Source: a virus
Length of the DNA: 20,166 nt
Direction: 5' to 3' (one strand)
IMG/VR virus record: IMGVR_UViG_3300042320_000038
Location: 1-20,166 of that record
The position numbers and the translations under genes are program-made. The notes beneath the pieces are model-generated. The model saw only the letters and a list, made by a program, of their open reading frames with translations, made no database searches and had not been told where the DNA came from. Positions 5,826-14,817 of the stretch are shown one piece after another; position 1 is the stretch's first letter; each line of letters starts with the position of its first letter.

Positions 5826-8800
5826 TAGGTGATCTCCTTGCCGTAACCAACGGCGGTGTATTGGAAGTTGCGTGCGACTGGCTTGTCGCTGTTGTCCTGG
5901 ATCACAAGATCAACGCCAGTGCGCGATAACGTGTCCAGTGTATAGTAGTCGCCGCTATCTGCGTTGAAGATGGTGATTCCCATCGTAGGCGACTGGTAGA
6001 AGTTGTCAACGAAGTCGATCAGGAACGGTCCAGCAGCAGTGCCGGTGCCGGTGCCCGGTCCAGTTGCGGTGAACTTGGTGCCAGGGTTGTTGTTGGCCGC
6101 GCCGATCAACGTGAAGTTCGTCGTGCCTGCGGCCACGATGGTATAGTCCCTGCCAGCCTGGATTTCTGCTGCTGCGTTCAGTGTGTCGCTTACGTCTGAG
6201 ATCTCGGCACGCTGCTGCATCTCGACTGTAACGCCGACATCAGTAATCAATATGTTCTGCGATGGGTCGATGGTTGTTGCGACCACCTTGAACTGGAATG
6301 CACGACCTCGGACCGTTGCGTTGGCGAACTCGCGCCATTCGCCCCAGGCTGGCGACCCCGACGGGTTGTCGGTCGTGCTGCGGACATACATCGACGCATT
6401 CGGGCCATCGGGCGCAGCATCGTCGATCAGACCCCAGTCGTCGATGTAAAGCGTTTTGTCATCAATCAAGGCGCCGGCCGCCAGCGTGGTGAACTCAAGC
6501 GTCCGTCTGATGTTGATGTCGTAGACCTGGGTCAGGTCAAGCGTGTCACCCAGCTCGTAGGTACCTGCCGGCAGGATGTCGCCGATGCTGTCGATTGAGC
6601 CAAGGTCGTCCCAGGTGCCCATGTCATCCACCAGCACCGTGCCCGCCAGCAAGATGCCCTCGGATTCGGCCGAGTAGAACATGCCGGTGAAGGTGCCATC
6701 AAACGGCGGATGTGTGTAGGTCTGGACGATCAGCCGCGGCAATGGCGTCGGCAGGTCGACAATGATTGCGGACGCCGTGCTGCTGCGGTTGCCGGTGTCG
6801 TCCTCGAACTTGAGCAGATAGGTCCCCTCCAGCAATGGCACCTGCTTCTGGGTCTGGCCACCGGCCGCCGCGGCAACGATCTCCTGCGCATTTTCCCACG
6901 ATGCACCGGTCAGCACCGGTTGGTGCCGGATCAGAACCTTGCCGTTCAAGATCACATCCAGCTCTTGGCTGCGGTTCCAACTGATGACGGCCGAGGCCTC
7001 ATCGATCGCAACCAGGCTGAGGCCAGTGGGCGACGCTGGGGGAGCCGTCTTGCCCAGGGCGGTGATGGTATTGGTGGCGGGCGACGATGAGCGAAGGTTG
7101 GTGGGGCTGACGCTGTAGACCTCGATCTGATAGACGCCTGGCGTGGTGTCGAGGATCTCGTAGTCAGGTCGCTGAACAGTCAAATCAGTCCAGTTGTTGT
7201 CCTCCAGTCGGTACCTAAACCTGTAGGTGCCAATGCCATCGACTGGAACCCAACTGATCACCAGCTTTGACTGGACGACGCCGTTGTTGTCGTAGAGCGC
7301 TTCAGTTGCCGTGACCCCAGTTGGCGCCGGAGGAATGACGTTAAGGTTTGTGACATCACGCTCTTGCAGCGGTTGACTGCGCTCGATGTAGTCGTACTTG
7401 CTGCTGTTGTACGCCATCGCAGTGATGCTGTACTGCGCTTGGTCTTGCTCGGTGATGCCGATCACGCGCCAGGTGGAGGCTTCGATGTCAGCGGTTTGAT
7501 AGATCCAAATGCTGTTTGGGTTAGGCGCTGCTGAATAGGCGCTGCTGACCGTGATCACACTGCCGACGATGGATGACACCGTTTTGGATTCAACCGCACC
7601 GGTTGGCAGGATCACCGACAGCGTCGGGCTGGTCCCGAGCACCAAGCCAGTGGCACTGTCGACGGTGATTGCTGTTGTCGTTGCGGAGGTGATCCGCCCA
7701 CCACGGCGCTCGGAGCTGCGGGTGGGATCGGAGACCTCGATCACCTGCCCCGGGCGCACCACCACACCGGCATCGATGGATGTCGTGAAGCTGATCACCT
7801 CGCCTTCGTAGCGGTTGGTGTAGAGCAACCACTCGCCAAGCCTCCGTGCTTGCTTCCGGCTGGTGCAGGCAAAGGCGCTCAGTTCTGTGGTGATCACGCC
7901 AAAGCGGTTGATCCCGTCGCGGTCCTCGACCACTTCCTTGGCGATGTCCCGCAGCTCCAGATCCAAGTAGCTGACCACAGCTACCGTCGGCTTGGACTTG
8001 AGACTGGCGCCTTCGTAACTGAAGCCTTCGGGGGTGATGTTTGCCAGTGTGAATAGGTACGCCGGATCTTGCGGCTTGTCTTGATTGATTGTCAGTGCGC
8101 CCGCAGACCAATATGGCATCACTCGGAATACCGAGCACATGTCACTGATCAGCTTGTACGCTTCCTCTGCTGTTTGGATATTAACGTTGCAGGAGAATCT
8201 AGGCTCGCCGTCAACTTGCTCCGAGCAGTATTGCGATGCGGCGTAGAAAGCGAACTTGTCAAGCTGCGCAGCAGTGATGTGATCGCCAAATCCATAGCGA
8301 GTGCTGGTCAGCAGATCCCATAGAATCCAAGCTGGATCCGTGGTCCACTGAGCGGCTCCAAAGGTGCCGTCCCACGCGCCAGAGTATGTGATGCTGCCAT
8401 CGACGGCGCTGATCGTGCCATTGCTAGGGATCAACACCTTGATGCCGCGCACCAGATAGCTGCGGGCCGGGATGTTGCTGAACTGCTCAGCGTCAACGCG
8501 AATGCCGATGAGGGCGCTGTTGCCGTAGCGCAACTTGGCGCGGGTGATTTCGGTGTAGCTGGTCCACTGAAACGCGTTGCTGACTTTCGCGCTTGTGGAG
8601 TCCGGCGTGATGCGTGAGACGCGGATGTTGACCGGGAATGCACCATCAAGCTCGATCTCGTAATCGCGCTGATACTTGTCAGCAGATCGCCCCTTGATGG
8701 TGCCATTAAGGCCGTTCACCTTGGTTTCAAATCCGCCGCCGGCATATTGAACCTCAATCTTCAACTCAAAGCTCTGGCCGACGATGTCGCCTTGGTTGTT

Positions 8801-9187
8801 GAAGGCCTGGAGTTGCGGCACCGAGATGGTGATCCGCACCGCGTCAATGCTGTTGTCGGTGATCGTGCGAACGACAGGCGTGTCCTTTTCGACGGTGACG
8901 CCAACTGGGATTTCGTTTGCAGGCCCAGAGCCGAACGGAATTGGCTGCTGCACTGTTGAACCAGTGCCAGTGCGCTCATGCCATTCGACATTCTTAAAAT
9001 TAAACTCACCGCTTTCATTAACTAACGGTGTGTTATCCAAAAAGATAGATTTCGCGCCATCCTTCAAGCCATAGATCTCGCCTTCGCTGATTAGGTCGAT
9101 GACCTCGGCGTACTGCGTTGAAATCAGGTTGTCTTTGGCTTCCGATGGCGACCGGCCACCACTTGCGCCGCCTTTGCCGCCGATCAT
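5825..9187 (-). CDS. J: Tip attachment / host specificity protein J (central tail hub)
   Basis: At 1120 residues, this is the lambda J homologue. The N-terminus ([20 protein letters not shown] followed by VIDLISEGEIYGL) is diagnostic of the J family. Residues about 1-600 are hub domains, including the segment around KQARRLGEWLLYTNRYEGEV. Two fibronectin type III-like domains follow, at about 616-705 and 707-800, beginning PPAPTGVTA and PPASPTGLSL. After them comes a beta-rich part, then a module with DYTIVAAGTTNFTLIGAANN at about 1013-1032. Trimers form the tail tip, initiate tail assembly and contact the receptor. It overlaps the I-type gene by four bases (ATGA) and has an AGGTGAAGG ribosome site. 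The C-terminal third differs from lambda, as expected for a host-range part. Confidence 0.95.
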   Translation of the reverse strand: MIGGKGGASGGRSPSEAKDNLISTQYAEVIDLISEGEIYGLKDGAKSIFLDNTPLVNESGEFNFKNVEWHERTGTGSTVQQPIPFGSGPANEIPVGVTVEKDTPVVRTITDNSIDAVRITISVPQLQAFNNQGDIVGQSFELKIEVQYAGGGFETKVNGLNGTIKGRSADKYQRDYEIELDGAFPVNIRVSRITPDSTSAKVSNAFQWTSYTEITRAKLRYGNSALIGIRVDAEQFSNIPARSYLVRGIKVLIPSNGTISAVDGSITYSGAWDGTFGAAQWTTDPAWILWDLLTSTRYGFGDHITAAQLDKFAFYAASQYCSEQVDGEPRFSCNVNIQTAEEAYKLISDMCSVFRVMPYWSAGALTINQDKPQDPAYLFTLANITPEGFSYEGASLKSKPTVAVVSYLDLELRDIAKEVVEDRDGINRFGVITTELSAFACTSRKQARRLGEWLLYTNRYEGEVISFTTSIDAGVVVRPGQVIEVSDPTRSSERRGGRITSATTTAITVDSATGLVLGTSPTLSVILPTGAVESKTVSSIVGSVITVSSAYSAAPNPNSIWIYQTADIEASTWRVIGITEQDQAQYSITAMAYNSSKYDYIERSQPLQERDVTNLNVIPPAPTGVTATEALYDNNGVVQSKLVISWVPVDGIGTYRFRYRLEDNNWTDLTVQRPDYEILDTTPGVYQIEVYSVSPTNLRSSSPATNTITALGKTAPPASPTGLSLVAIDEASAVISWNRSQELDVILNGKVLIRHQPVLTGASWENAQEIVAAAAGGQTQKQVPLLEGTYLLKFEDDTGNRSSTASAIIVDLPTPLPRLIVQTYTHPPFDGTFTGMFYSAESEGILLAGTVLVDDMGTWDDLGSIDSIGDILPAGTYELGDTLDLTQVYDINIRRTLEFTTLAAGALIDDKTLYIDDWGLIDDAAPDGPNASMYVRSTTDNPSGSPAWGEWREFANATVRGRAFQFKVVATTIDPSQNILITDVGVTVEMQQRAEISDVSDTLNAAAEIQAGRDYTIVAAGTTNFTLIGAANNNPGTKFTATGPGTGTGTAAGPFLIDFVDNFYQSPTMGITIFNADSGDYYTLDTLSRTGVDLVIQDNSDKPVARNFQYTAVGYGKEIT

Positions 9188-9780
9188 GCCTTCACCTGCA
9201 CGGTGTCAATGCCAGCGCTGACTACCACGCTACCGACTAGGGTCTCGCCGTAGACAATCGGAACCGGCACGCCCTGACGGCTGGTGTTCTGCACACCGCT
9301 AAAGCTATAGCTCTTGCGCGGGTCGTTGGCGCCGTCATTGCCGAGCGATAGCTGGGGAGTTGGCGTCAGCAGTCCAGCCACACCACCAAGGGTCATAAAT
9401 AAGCCAATGCTTGCGACTAGGCCCTTCACCGCAATCGGCGCCGACAATCCAAGCGTGCCAATCGCAGCAGCGCCTGGAATGAAGAACGAGCCGATAACCA
9501 GTGCAACTCCCAGCAAGATTTGGCCCACATCTCCGCCAGCGCCGCCGATCACGGGGATGATGCGAATCTCCTGTTGCCCGGCTGGATGGTGCAGGTCATC
9601 AAGCGTCAGGCCAAAGCCGCCAACCGTGACGCGGTAGTACTGGGCGCTCATGTGCCGCTCCAGCCATGGAAAATTGACCAGCAGAAATCGGATGGCCTCG
9701 GCGGCACTGCTAACGGCTGCCTTGAACGTGCGTTGTCCAAGCAGCTTGGCAAGATGGCCGTAGACCCGAATCGTCTGCAT
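9184..9780 (-). CDS. I: Tail assembly protein I
   Basis: This 198-residue protein has the position, size and opening pattern of lambda gpI. The N-terminal part (about 1-80, [20 protein letters not shown]) has a ubiquitin-like strand-helix pattern with YYRVTVGG and [14 protein letters not shown] hydrophobic, glycine-rich stretch follows (about 84-145, [20 protein letters not shown]), then a conserved [20 protein letters not shown] end. In lambda, I is needed with K, L and J to build the tip but is not abundant in the virion. The ATG at 9780 lies inside the K-type gene (71-base overlap), and the gene overlaps J by four bases. Confidence 0.9.
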   Translation of the reverse strand: MQTIRVYGHLAKLLGQRTFKAAVSSAAEAIRFLLVNFPWLERHMSAQYYRVTVGGFGLTLDDLHHPAGQQEIRIIPVIGGAGGDVGQILLGVALVIGSFFIPGAAAIGTLGLSAPIAVKGLVASIGLFMTLGGVAGLLTPTPQLSLGNDGANDPRKSYSFSGVQNTSRQGVPVPIVYGETLVGSVVVSAGIDTVQVKA

Positions 9781-10471
9781 ATCTCAGTTTAAGCCCTGTG
9801 CACTTCTGCAACCAGCCACCATAGATGTCGCGGCTGCTTAGTCGATTGCGCAGTTGATGCAAGACCAATTGATCGTCGATGTAAACACCACAATGATTAA
9901 GGCCGCGGTTGCCGATCTGAAATAGCAACAGGTCGCCGTATTCAAGGCTTTCATCCGGCAGTAGTTGCCGGAACCCGGTCGACTCCCAGCAGTCGGCGAA
10001 CATCGGCTGCTGTTCGAACTGCTCGGCCGTTGGCGGCCGCGGCCAATCCCGCAGCACCAGACCATGATGCTCGTACCAGTCCCGGGCCAGGCTCCAGCAA
10101 TCGGTCACGCCCCACACCCAGCGGCGGCCAACCAGCGGCGGCCGGTAGCCGCACGGCAGCAGCTCATCACTCCACTCACCGGTTGACGGCGACACGATGA
10201 ACCAGGGCAGCCCGCTGCGCTCGATCGCGGTGCGGTCCACCTCGCTGGGTGCCGGTGGTGTGTGCGGGTGGCTGTGGACCACGGCCAGGATTTCGCCGGC
10301 ATCCTCGGCCGCGGCGAAGTCGATCGGGTCGAGCACGAACAGCTCGTCGCCGCTGCCGATGTTCTTGCAGGGCCAGTAGCGCTCCTTGCCTTTGACCACC
10401 ACGAGCAACCCACAGGCTTCGCGTGGGTATTCAGCACGGGCGTGCTCCAGTGCAGCGTCGCGCCAGGTCAT
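9710..10471 (-). CDS. K: Tail assembly protein K: JAMM protease plus NlpC/P60 peptidase
   Basis: Two enzyme domains are visible in 253 residues. The N-terminal JAB/MPN domain has E18 (PREACG), then H66-S-H68-P and D79 with exactly ten residues between H68 and D79: the JAMM zinc motif. The C-terminal NlpC/P60 domain has C125 (VTDCWSLAR), H193 (LNHCGVYI) and a third polar residue, probably H205. Lambda gpK has the same layout. It acts in tip assembly and may also cut host peptidoglycan during entry. The ATG at 10471 overlaps the L-type gene by four bases. The 3' end overlaps the I-type gene by 71 bases, a known habit of K/I pairs. Confidence 0.93.
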   Translation of the reverse strand: MTWRDAALEHARAEYPREACGLLVVVKGKERYWPCKNIGSGDELFVLDPIDFAAAEDAGEILAVVHSHPHTPPAPSEVDRTAIERSGLPWFIVSPSTGEWSDELLPCGYRPPLVGRRWVWGVTDCWSLARDWYEHHGLVLRDWPRPPTAEQFEQQPMFADCWESTGFRQLLPDESLEYGDLLLFQIGNRGLNHCGVYIDDQLVLHQLRNRLSSRDIYGGWLQKCTGLKLRYADDSGLRPSCQAAWTTHVQGSR

Positions 10472-11970
10472 GTGTAATAGGAGCCAACGCCTGGGAATGC
10501 GCCGAACGGTAGGACGCCCTGGTCGCGCAGGGTGTAGTTCCTACTGGGCGGCGAGAACGTGTAGGTCTGCGACGACTGCGCTGGGATCGTGTAAAACTCG
10601 AAGGTCCCGCTGTTTCCCGTGACAGTAGCCGCATAGGTCGTCTGCACCCATGACGAATAAAAGTACTCCGCATCAGCATTGGTGTAGATCGCGCTCACCT
10701 TTGCGTTGGCGGTAGATGGGATGCCCGGGCCGACGATGAATTGACCTACTGCGATGCCGGTGGTGCTGTTGACCGTGATCACGGTGCCTACCACTTCGCC
10801 GCTGTCGTCTCGGCCGCGACCGTAATAGCTCTCGCTGGAGTCGATGTATCCGGTGGTGCTAGCAGCCGCTGCGCCCTTGATCAGGTTCCAGTCCACTGCC
10901 TGTCCCAGGGTGATCGTCGTGCCAGCGATCGCAGTGATGACCGTGCCAGTGCCGATATTGAGACCAGACACCGTCATGCCAACACTGAGTCCCGTTGCGC
11001 TGGCAACGATGATCTGCGTCCGGTTGGTCTGAAGAGTGCCGGTGGTGGTGACGTTGGTGGTGGCAGTTGCAGCCGCGCTCATTGTGATCGTGTTCCCGGC
11101 CACGCTGACCACGGTCGTGGATGCCGGAACACCAAAGCCACGCACCGGCGAGCCGGCTTCAACGGTGGTGGCCGTATCGAGCACCAGCGCGGTGCTGCCT
11201 GTGGTCACCGTGCCGGCCCTGACGACCTGGTCGAACCGCAACCGGCAACTGTCCAATCGCTTGCCGCACACGTCCTCGGCAAGGGTTGCAACAGCTTGAT
11301 CATTCTCGTTGTAGTACGCGTTGCCGTTGTAGCTGCACTCGGCCGAACGGTACTCCCACTGACAGAAGCTGCTGATGCACTGACGCTTGGGCGCTCTGAC
11401 GCCAGCTAGGTCGAATGATGCCGCCAGCTCAAACTCGATCGCATCACGCGTCTCTGTCGCCTTACGGTCGATGTAATAAATCTCCCGCGGAAACTCAGCC
11501 GTCGGATCCGGGCTATAAGGGCTGATCCCATCGGGCCAATTGGCGGCATCTAAGTAACGCAACAGTGTGCGGATGCGGGTCACCTTGGCGCCTTCGATGC
11601 CGCGTGGCAGCGTCAGGATTAAGGCAGTGATGGTGCCCAGCAGATTGCTGATCCGCAACTTTGGCCTTGGAAGTTGACCGGTGCCGCTGTATTCAAAGCC
11701 ATCGGCCTCAAGCGGAAATCTGGTATAGGCGCTACCGGCCCACACCACATCAAAGTAGTCAAGCTGATCCAGCTTGAACTTGTCGCCATCTTCCAGCAAC
11801 AAATCATCGCCATCTTCCAGCAGCAGGAATCCTGGTGTGTTAGCATTGGCGCCGGCATGAAACCGATAGGTTTCGTTAACACCATGCTGAGCGGTGTTCA
11901 GCTCCAACTCAAACAGCTCAATGACCGCGCCAGGGTTGATCTCCTGCAGCGCTGAGACCGGTACAGCCAT
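10468..11970 (-). CDS. L: Minor tail protein L with a large beta-rich insertion
   Basis: This is a lambda L-type hub protein, recognised from position and from its cysteine cluster: C198, C203, C212 in [12 protein letters not shown]235 in EDVCGKRL and C242 in DSCRLRF. In gpL such cysteines hold an iron-sulphur cluster. The usual [10 protein letters not shown] end is present at 487-496. Two unusual parts stand out. Residues 48-66 contain a tandem [16 protein letters not shown] repeat. About 240 residues (249-485) of three related beta-rich repeats (for example [20 protein letters not shown]) separate CRLRF from LPFGAF, which are close together in ordinary L proteins. That makes this protein 500 residues rather than about 230. 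It overlaps M by one base and K by four. Confidence 0.88.
   Translation of the reverse strand: MAVPVSALQEINPGAVIELFELELNTAQHGVNETYRFHAGANANTPGFLLLEDGDDLLLEDGDKFKLDQLDYFDVVWAGSAYTRFPLEADGFEYSGTGQLPRPKLRISNLLGTITALILTLPRGIEGAKVTRIRTLLRYLDAANWPDGISPYSPDPTAEFPREIYYIDRKATETRDAIEFELAASFDLAGVRAPKRQCISSFCQWEYRSAECSYNGNAYYNENDQAVATLAEDVCGKRLDSCRLRFDQVVRAGTVTTGSTALVLDTATTVEAGSPVRGFGVPASTTVVSVAGNTITMSAAATATTNVTTTGTLQTNRTQIIVASATGLSVGMTVSGLNIGTGTVITAIAGTTITLGQAVDWNLIKGAAAASTTGYIDSSESYYGRGRDDSGEVVGTVITVNSTTGIAVGQFIVGPGIPSTANAKVSAIYTNADAEYFYSSWVQTTYAATVTGNSGTFEFYTIPAQSSQTYTFSPPSRNYTLRDQGVLPFGAFPGVGSYYT
11783..11825 (-). repeat. 24-base tandem coding repeat (LLLEDGD-type) in the L gene
   Basis: TCGCCATCTTCCAGCAACA at 11783-11801 recurs at 11807-11825 with one change, a 24-base period on the plus strand. 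It encodes the eight-residue repeat [16 protein letters not shown] in the L-type tail protein. A related motif, LLYEDGDKMQLE, is encoded near 17110-17145. Confidence 0.8.
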
Positions 11971-12314
11971 CAGGGTTCAAATACTTGCCGGAACGTGGCA
12001 GTGATCACCGCCCTGCCGGTGTACGGGATCGACTTGGTCCAGCTACTGCACACCCACTTGTAGGACGTTGCTTCGTCTGGCGGCGTCCAGTCAAAGGAAG
12101 CGCCATCAGCAGCGCGAGCATCAAGGAAGGTCTCAATCGTATCCGCATTGGCTTCAGTGATGTTATTCCAGGTCAGTGACCACTCTTTTGGGTTTTGATT
12201 CCTGCCAAAGGTCAACCGGTGCTCGTAGCCATCGCCGAACTGCACAACCCGTTGCCGTGGTGTGCTGCGCTTTTCAGCGCCATAGGCAGGTGTGATCGCT
12301 GGAAAGGTGGCCAT
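11970..12314 (-). CDS. M: Minor tail protein M
   Basis: The 114-residue protein matches the phage minor tail protein (lambda gpM) family by size, position and pattern. It begins with FPAITPAYGAEKRSTPRQRV, then VQFGDGYEHRLTFGRNQNP, a central EWSLTWNNITEANADTIETF segment, and a C-terminal strand ending FRQVFEP. M is a tail-tip component that joins the distal tube end to the L/J hub. The ATG shares a base with the tape measure stop (TAATG), and the stop shares a base with the L start (TGATG). Nothing is missing compared with the family. Confidence 0.9.
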   Translation of the reverse strand: MATFPAITPAYGAEKRSTPRQRVVQFGDGYEHRLTFGRNQNPKEWSLTWNNITEANADTIETFLDARAADGASFDWTPPDEATSYKWVCSSWTKSIPYTGRAVITATFRQVFEP

Positions 12315-14293
12315 TATGCGAGCAATCCTCCGGGGCGCTTCTGCTTGACGATCTCTTGCTGCACTGCGACAGACACGATCCTGCCAAGCTGGTTGGCCCG
12401 CTGGTCATCACCTTGCACGCTACTGCCGCTGGCATCGACGTTGACGACCACATTAACGCCACCGCCAAAGCTGCCGGTCGGTGCGATGCCGCCGCTACGA
12501 CCTGGCATGAACAGCTCAGGACCGCGCTCGCCAACCAGGTACGGCTGACCAGCGCGGACACTGCCGCCCATGGCGCGTCCCAGCAGCGATGGCATGGAGA
12601 ACACATTTGGATTAAATCCAACACCAGGAGCAAAACCGCTCACAGCCTTGGCCGGGTTAAGGATGCTGCTGATCGCGTTGATTGCCTTTTGAATGACGAA
12701 CACTCGCAACAGTTGATTGGCGATGTCGATCAACACTCCAGACGCAATACGCCGCAAGCTGCTGCCAAAGTCCTCGCTGCCTTGGATCAACGCATTGAAC
12801 GCGGATGTCATGCCATCACCGACCGTGCCAGCGATGCCATCAGCTAATGTCTTCTGTTGTTTTTGCTGCTCGGTCAACTGAACAGTAAAGTCGAGTGCCC
12901 TGCTATAGCCTGCCGCCATATCGGCAATTCGCTCAACGATGGTCGGCAGTGTGACTTTTGCTTCGGATTCGTTAATCTCTTTCAGCGTTTTGGCGTATTC
13001 AACAACAGCCGCCATGATCTGAGCCTTGCGTTCATTGGGTCCGATCTCTTGCTTTGAAATCTCAAACAACGCAAGCTGCTTGGTGTAATAAGCCTCTTGC
13101 TGTTTATTTTGCGTTTGCTGCGCAATACCAAGCCGCAGCCGCAACTCCAGTTCTTGCGCTGTGATGTCTTTAATTGCTTTAACTTGCTCAGCGGCAGACT
13201 TACCGCCAGATCTGCCGCCACCACCACCGCCTCCAGTCCCTGCGCCTAAAGGTGGAACACCTGTAGGCATTTGAGGAGCGCGGGCCTGTGATTTTATTTG
13301 CCCCGTCTGGAATCCATAAGACTCGATTAAATCGCGTTCTCGTTGTGCAGCAACTTGTTGAAATTGACGATTGCGCTCAAATGGATCACGGATGCGACGC
13401 AAGTTTACAATTCTCTCGGCTTCCCTCTGCGCTTGATCTAAAATGCCTTTGCGCTGAGACTGTCCAAGTCCAAACCCTTTAGCCCTAGCGCCAGTTGCTA
13501 TGAGTTGATTGATTGCATTGACGGCAAAAATCGCCTCATTGAGCACTGCTTTGATCGCTGGTGATAGTGCAGAACCTACGCTGCGCGCCAATCCCTCGAT
13601 CCCATCTTGTAGCGTAGATAATCGACCATTCAACGTGTCACTCTGCGCAATAGCACCATTGGCATACTTGCCGCCAGCGCTGGTCAATCGCTGCAGCGCT
13701 ACCTCAACAGCTTTGGCGCTGATCTGACCTTTGCTCAGAGCCTTGGAGAACTCCTCGCCGGTCATCCCATACATCTTGCGCAGCTCTTGCTGCAGCGCAA
13801 TGCCGCGCTCTTGGAACTGCAGCAGCTCCTCGCCCTGGAGCCTGCCCTTAGATATGACCTGTCCGTAGGCAGTGGTCAGCTCGCCAAGGTTCGCGCCGGT
13901 TGCTCCAGCAGCGTCACCTAAGCGGCTTGTCGTTTCAACGATCTTGCTGGTTTCAACTCCAAATGCCTGTAGTCGCTTTGCCGCGTCGATCAGCTCACTG
14001 CTTGTGAATGGCGTTACTGCCCCAAGTTGCTGCAGTTCTTGAATGATCTGCTTTGCTTGTTGCGCGCTGCCGGTCAATACCTGCAAGCTGCGGGTTTGGC
14101 TCTCAATCTCCGCCGTCTTGACAAAGACAAAGCGCGCCGCCTGGATGGCTGTAAAAGCGCCGGCGAGTTTGCCGATGGTGCCTTGTAACTTGCTGATTGC
14201 AGAGTCAGTCTGAGCTGACGCCCGGTTGACATCACGCAGCGCGTTAACCGCCTGCCGCGAGTCAACCCTTAGCTCGACGTTTGAGACTGCCAT
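12314..14293 (-). CDS. H: Tail tape measure protein
   Basis: This 659-residue protein sits directly after the tail chaperone. The N-terminal 250 residues form the tape measure domain: a helical start, then GAVTPFTSSELIDAAKRLQA, GEELLQFQERGIALQQELRK and GQISAKAVEVALQRL. A glycine-rich linker (about 345-365) and a long helical, Gln-rich rod follow. The C-terminus has the PYLVGERGPELFMPGRSGG motif seen in lambda H-type proteins, near which processing often occurs. At about 0.15 nm per residue, the predicted tail is near 100 nm, a rule-of-thumb estimate. It starts ten bases after the stop of the frameshifted chaperone product. In infection it would be ejected and help DNA cross the membrane. Confidence 0.93.
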   Translation of the reverse strand: MAVSNVELRVDSRQAVNALRDVNRASAQTDSAISKLQGTIGKLAGAFTAIQAARFVFVKTAEIESQTRSLQVLTGSAQQAKQIIQELQQLGAVTPFTSSELIDAAKRLQAFGVETSKIVETTSRLGDAAGATGANLGELTTAYGQVISKGRLQGEELLQFQERGIALQQELRKMYGMTGEEFSKALSKGQISAKAVEVALQRLTSAGGKYANGAIAQSDTLNGRLSTLQDGIEGLARSVGSALSPAIKAVLNEAIFAVNAINQLIATGARAKGFGLGQSQRKGILDQAQREAERIVNLRRIRDPFERNRQFQQVAAQRERDLIESYGFQTGQIKSQARAPQMPTGVPPLGAGTGGGGGGGRSGGKSAAEQVKAIKDITAQELELRLRLGIAQQTQNKQQEAYYTKQLALFEISKQEIGPNERKAQIMAAVVEYAKTLKEINESEAKVTLPTIVERIADMAAGYSRALDFTVQLTEQQKQQKTLADGIAGTVGDGMTSAFNALIQGSEDFGSSLRRIASGVLIDIANQLLRVFVIQKAINAISSILNPAKAVSGFAPGVGFNPNVFSMPSLLGRAMGGSVRAGQPYLVGERGPELFMPGRSGGIAPTGSFGGGVNVVVNVDASGSSVQGDDQRANQLGRIVSVAVQQEIVKQKRPGGLLA

Positions 14294-14302
14294 GGCACCA
14301 TT

Positions 14303-14817
14303 CTACCGAGGTCGTGCCTTGTCCTCGCGTTCTTTTCTGGTCTGGTAGTACGCCGCAAAATGCACGAACTCAGCGTCGGTCAGCTCAGTCCGCAACCGGC
14401 TGACCGTCATGCCTAGTTCAGTAGCCAGGAAGAACTCGAAGAAGAGCCAGTTATCCTGGCTCAGTCTTTTTTTGCTTCCTCTAGACCAGCATCATCACCA
14501 AGACCGAACAGGAACAGCTCCAACTCATTCAGCACGCGCTCGGGCAGCTCGCGTTGCAGCTTGGCTGCATCAGCCGGCGCGAATGCCTTGGTGCCGTTCT
14601 CCAGCTCAGCAATCTGGCACAGCATCTGGGTACTGACCTCCAGCGCCTCATCGGATCCTGCCAGCGCTGTTGCGCGCTTACGGTCTGCGCGGGTGATCGG
14701 CTTGAAGTAAAGATCCAGCACCGTATCACCAGCATCATTCTTGATGCTGAACTTACGGCGCTGGTTCAGGTCAAATGCACCGGCGAGCAGATCAACCGGG
14801 CGTTGCGTGGCAGGCAT
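14303..14817 (-). CDS. Tail assembly chaperone GT fusion made by -1 frameshift
   Basis: This is the longer product of the chaperone gene. Ribosomes read 117 codons from ATG 14817, slip back one base on A-AAA-AAA (14473-14467), and continue in the -1 frame for 54 codons to TAG at 14303-14305, giving about 171 residues. The extra part begins RLSQDNWLFFEFFLATELGM and contains LRTELTDAEFVHFAAYYQTR, which is the T-like domain of lambda-type GT proteins (a helix, a G-M-T turn, then an A-E-F...Y segment). GT binds the tape measure and tube subunits during tail assembly. The slip site, downstream hairpin, open -1 frame and gene order all agree. The amount of frameshift product is unknown. Confidence 0.88.
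14444..14475 (-). promoter_or_regulatory. Programmed -1 ribosomal frameshift signal
   Basis: On the minus strand, GC is followed by seven A (14473-14467), readable as A-AAA-AAA in the zero frame, then GAC and TGA. Four bases after the A-run a perfect seven-base-pair stem begins: GAGCCAG (14462-14456), loop GATAA (14455-14451), CTGGCTC (14450-14444). Slippery heptamer plus hairpin plus a nearby zero-frame stop is the normal G/GT arrangement. Confidence 0.88.
14461..14817 (-). CDS. Tail assembly chaperone, G-like short form
   Basis: The zero-frame product has 118 residues and ends EEAKKD at the TGA 14463-14461, just beyond the slip site. It has a strand-rich start (RKFSIKNDAGDTVLDLYF, then KPITRADRKRATAL) and a helical, acidic C-terminal half (QLAELENGT-like helix, then ELPERVLNELELFLFGLGDD). 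Size and position between the tube and tape measure genes match gpG-type chaperones, which coat the tape measure with the GT form and are absent from the finished virion. The ATG shares one base with the stop of the second tube gene (TGATG). Confidence 0.88.
   Translation of the reverse strand: MPATQRPVDLLAGAFDLNQRRKFSIKNDAGDTVLDLYFKPITRADRKRATALAGSDEALEVSTQMLCQIAELENGTKAFAPADAAKLQRELPERVLNELELFLFGLGDDAGLEEAKKD

Noticed and set aside
7590-8138. 182-codon minus-strand frame inside J
   Set aside because: It is a shifted frame of the J gene. Its Arg/Gly/His-rich composition is typical of a shadow frame.
10741-11409. 222-codon plus-strand frame
   Set aside because: It is antisense to the L-type gene, whose beta-repeat insert has biased Thr/Val codons. 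No domain pattern or ribosome site is visible.
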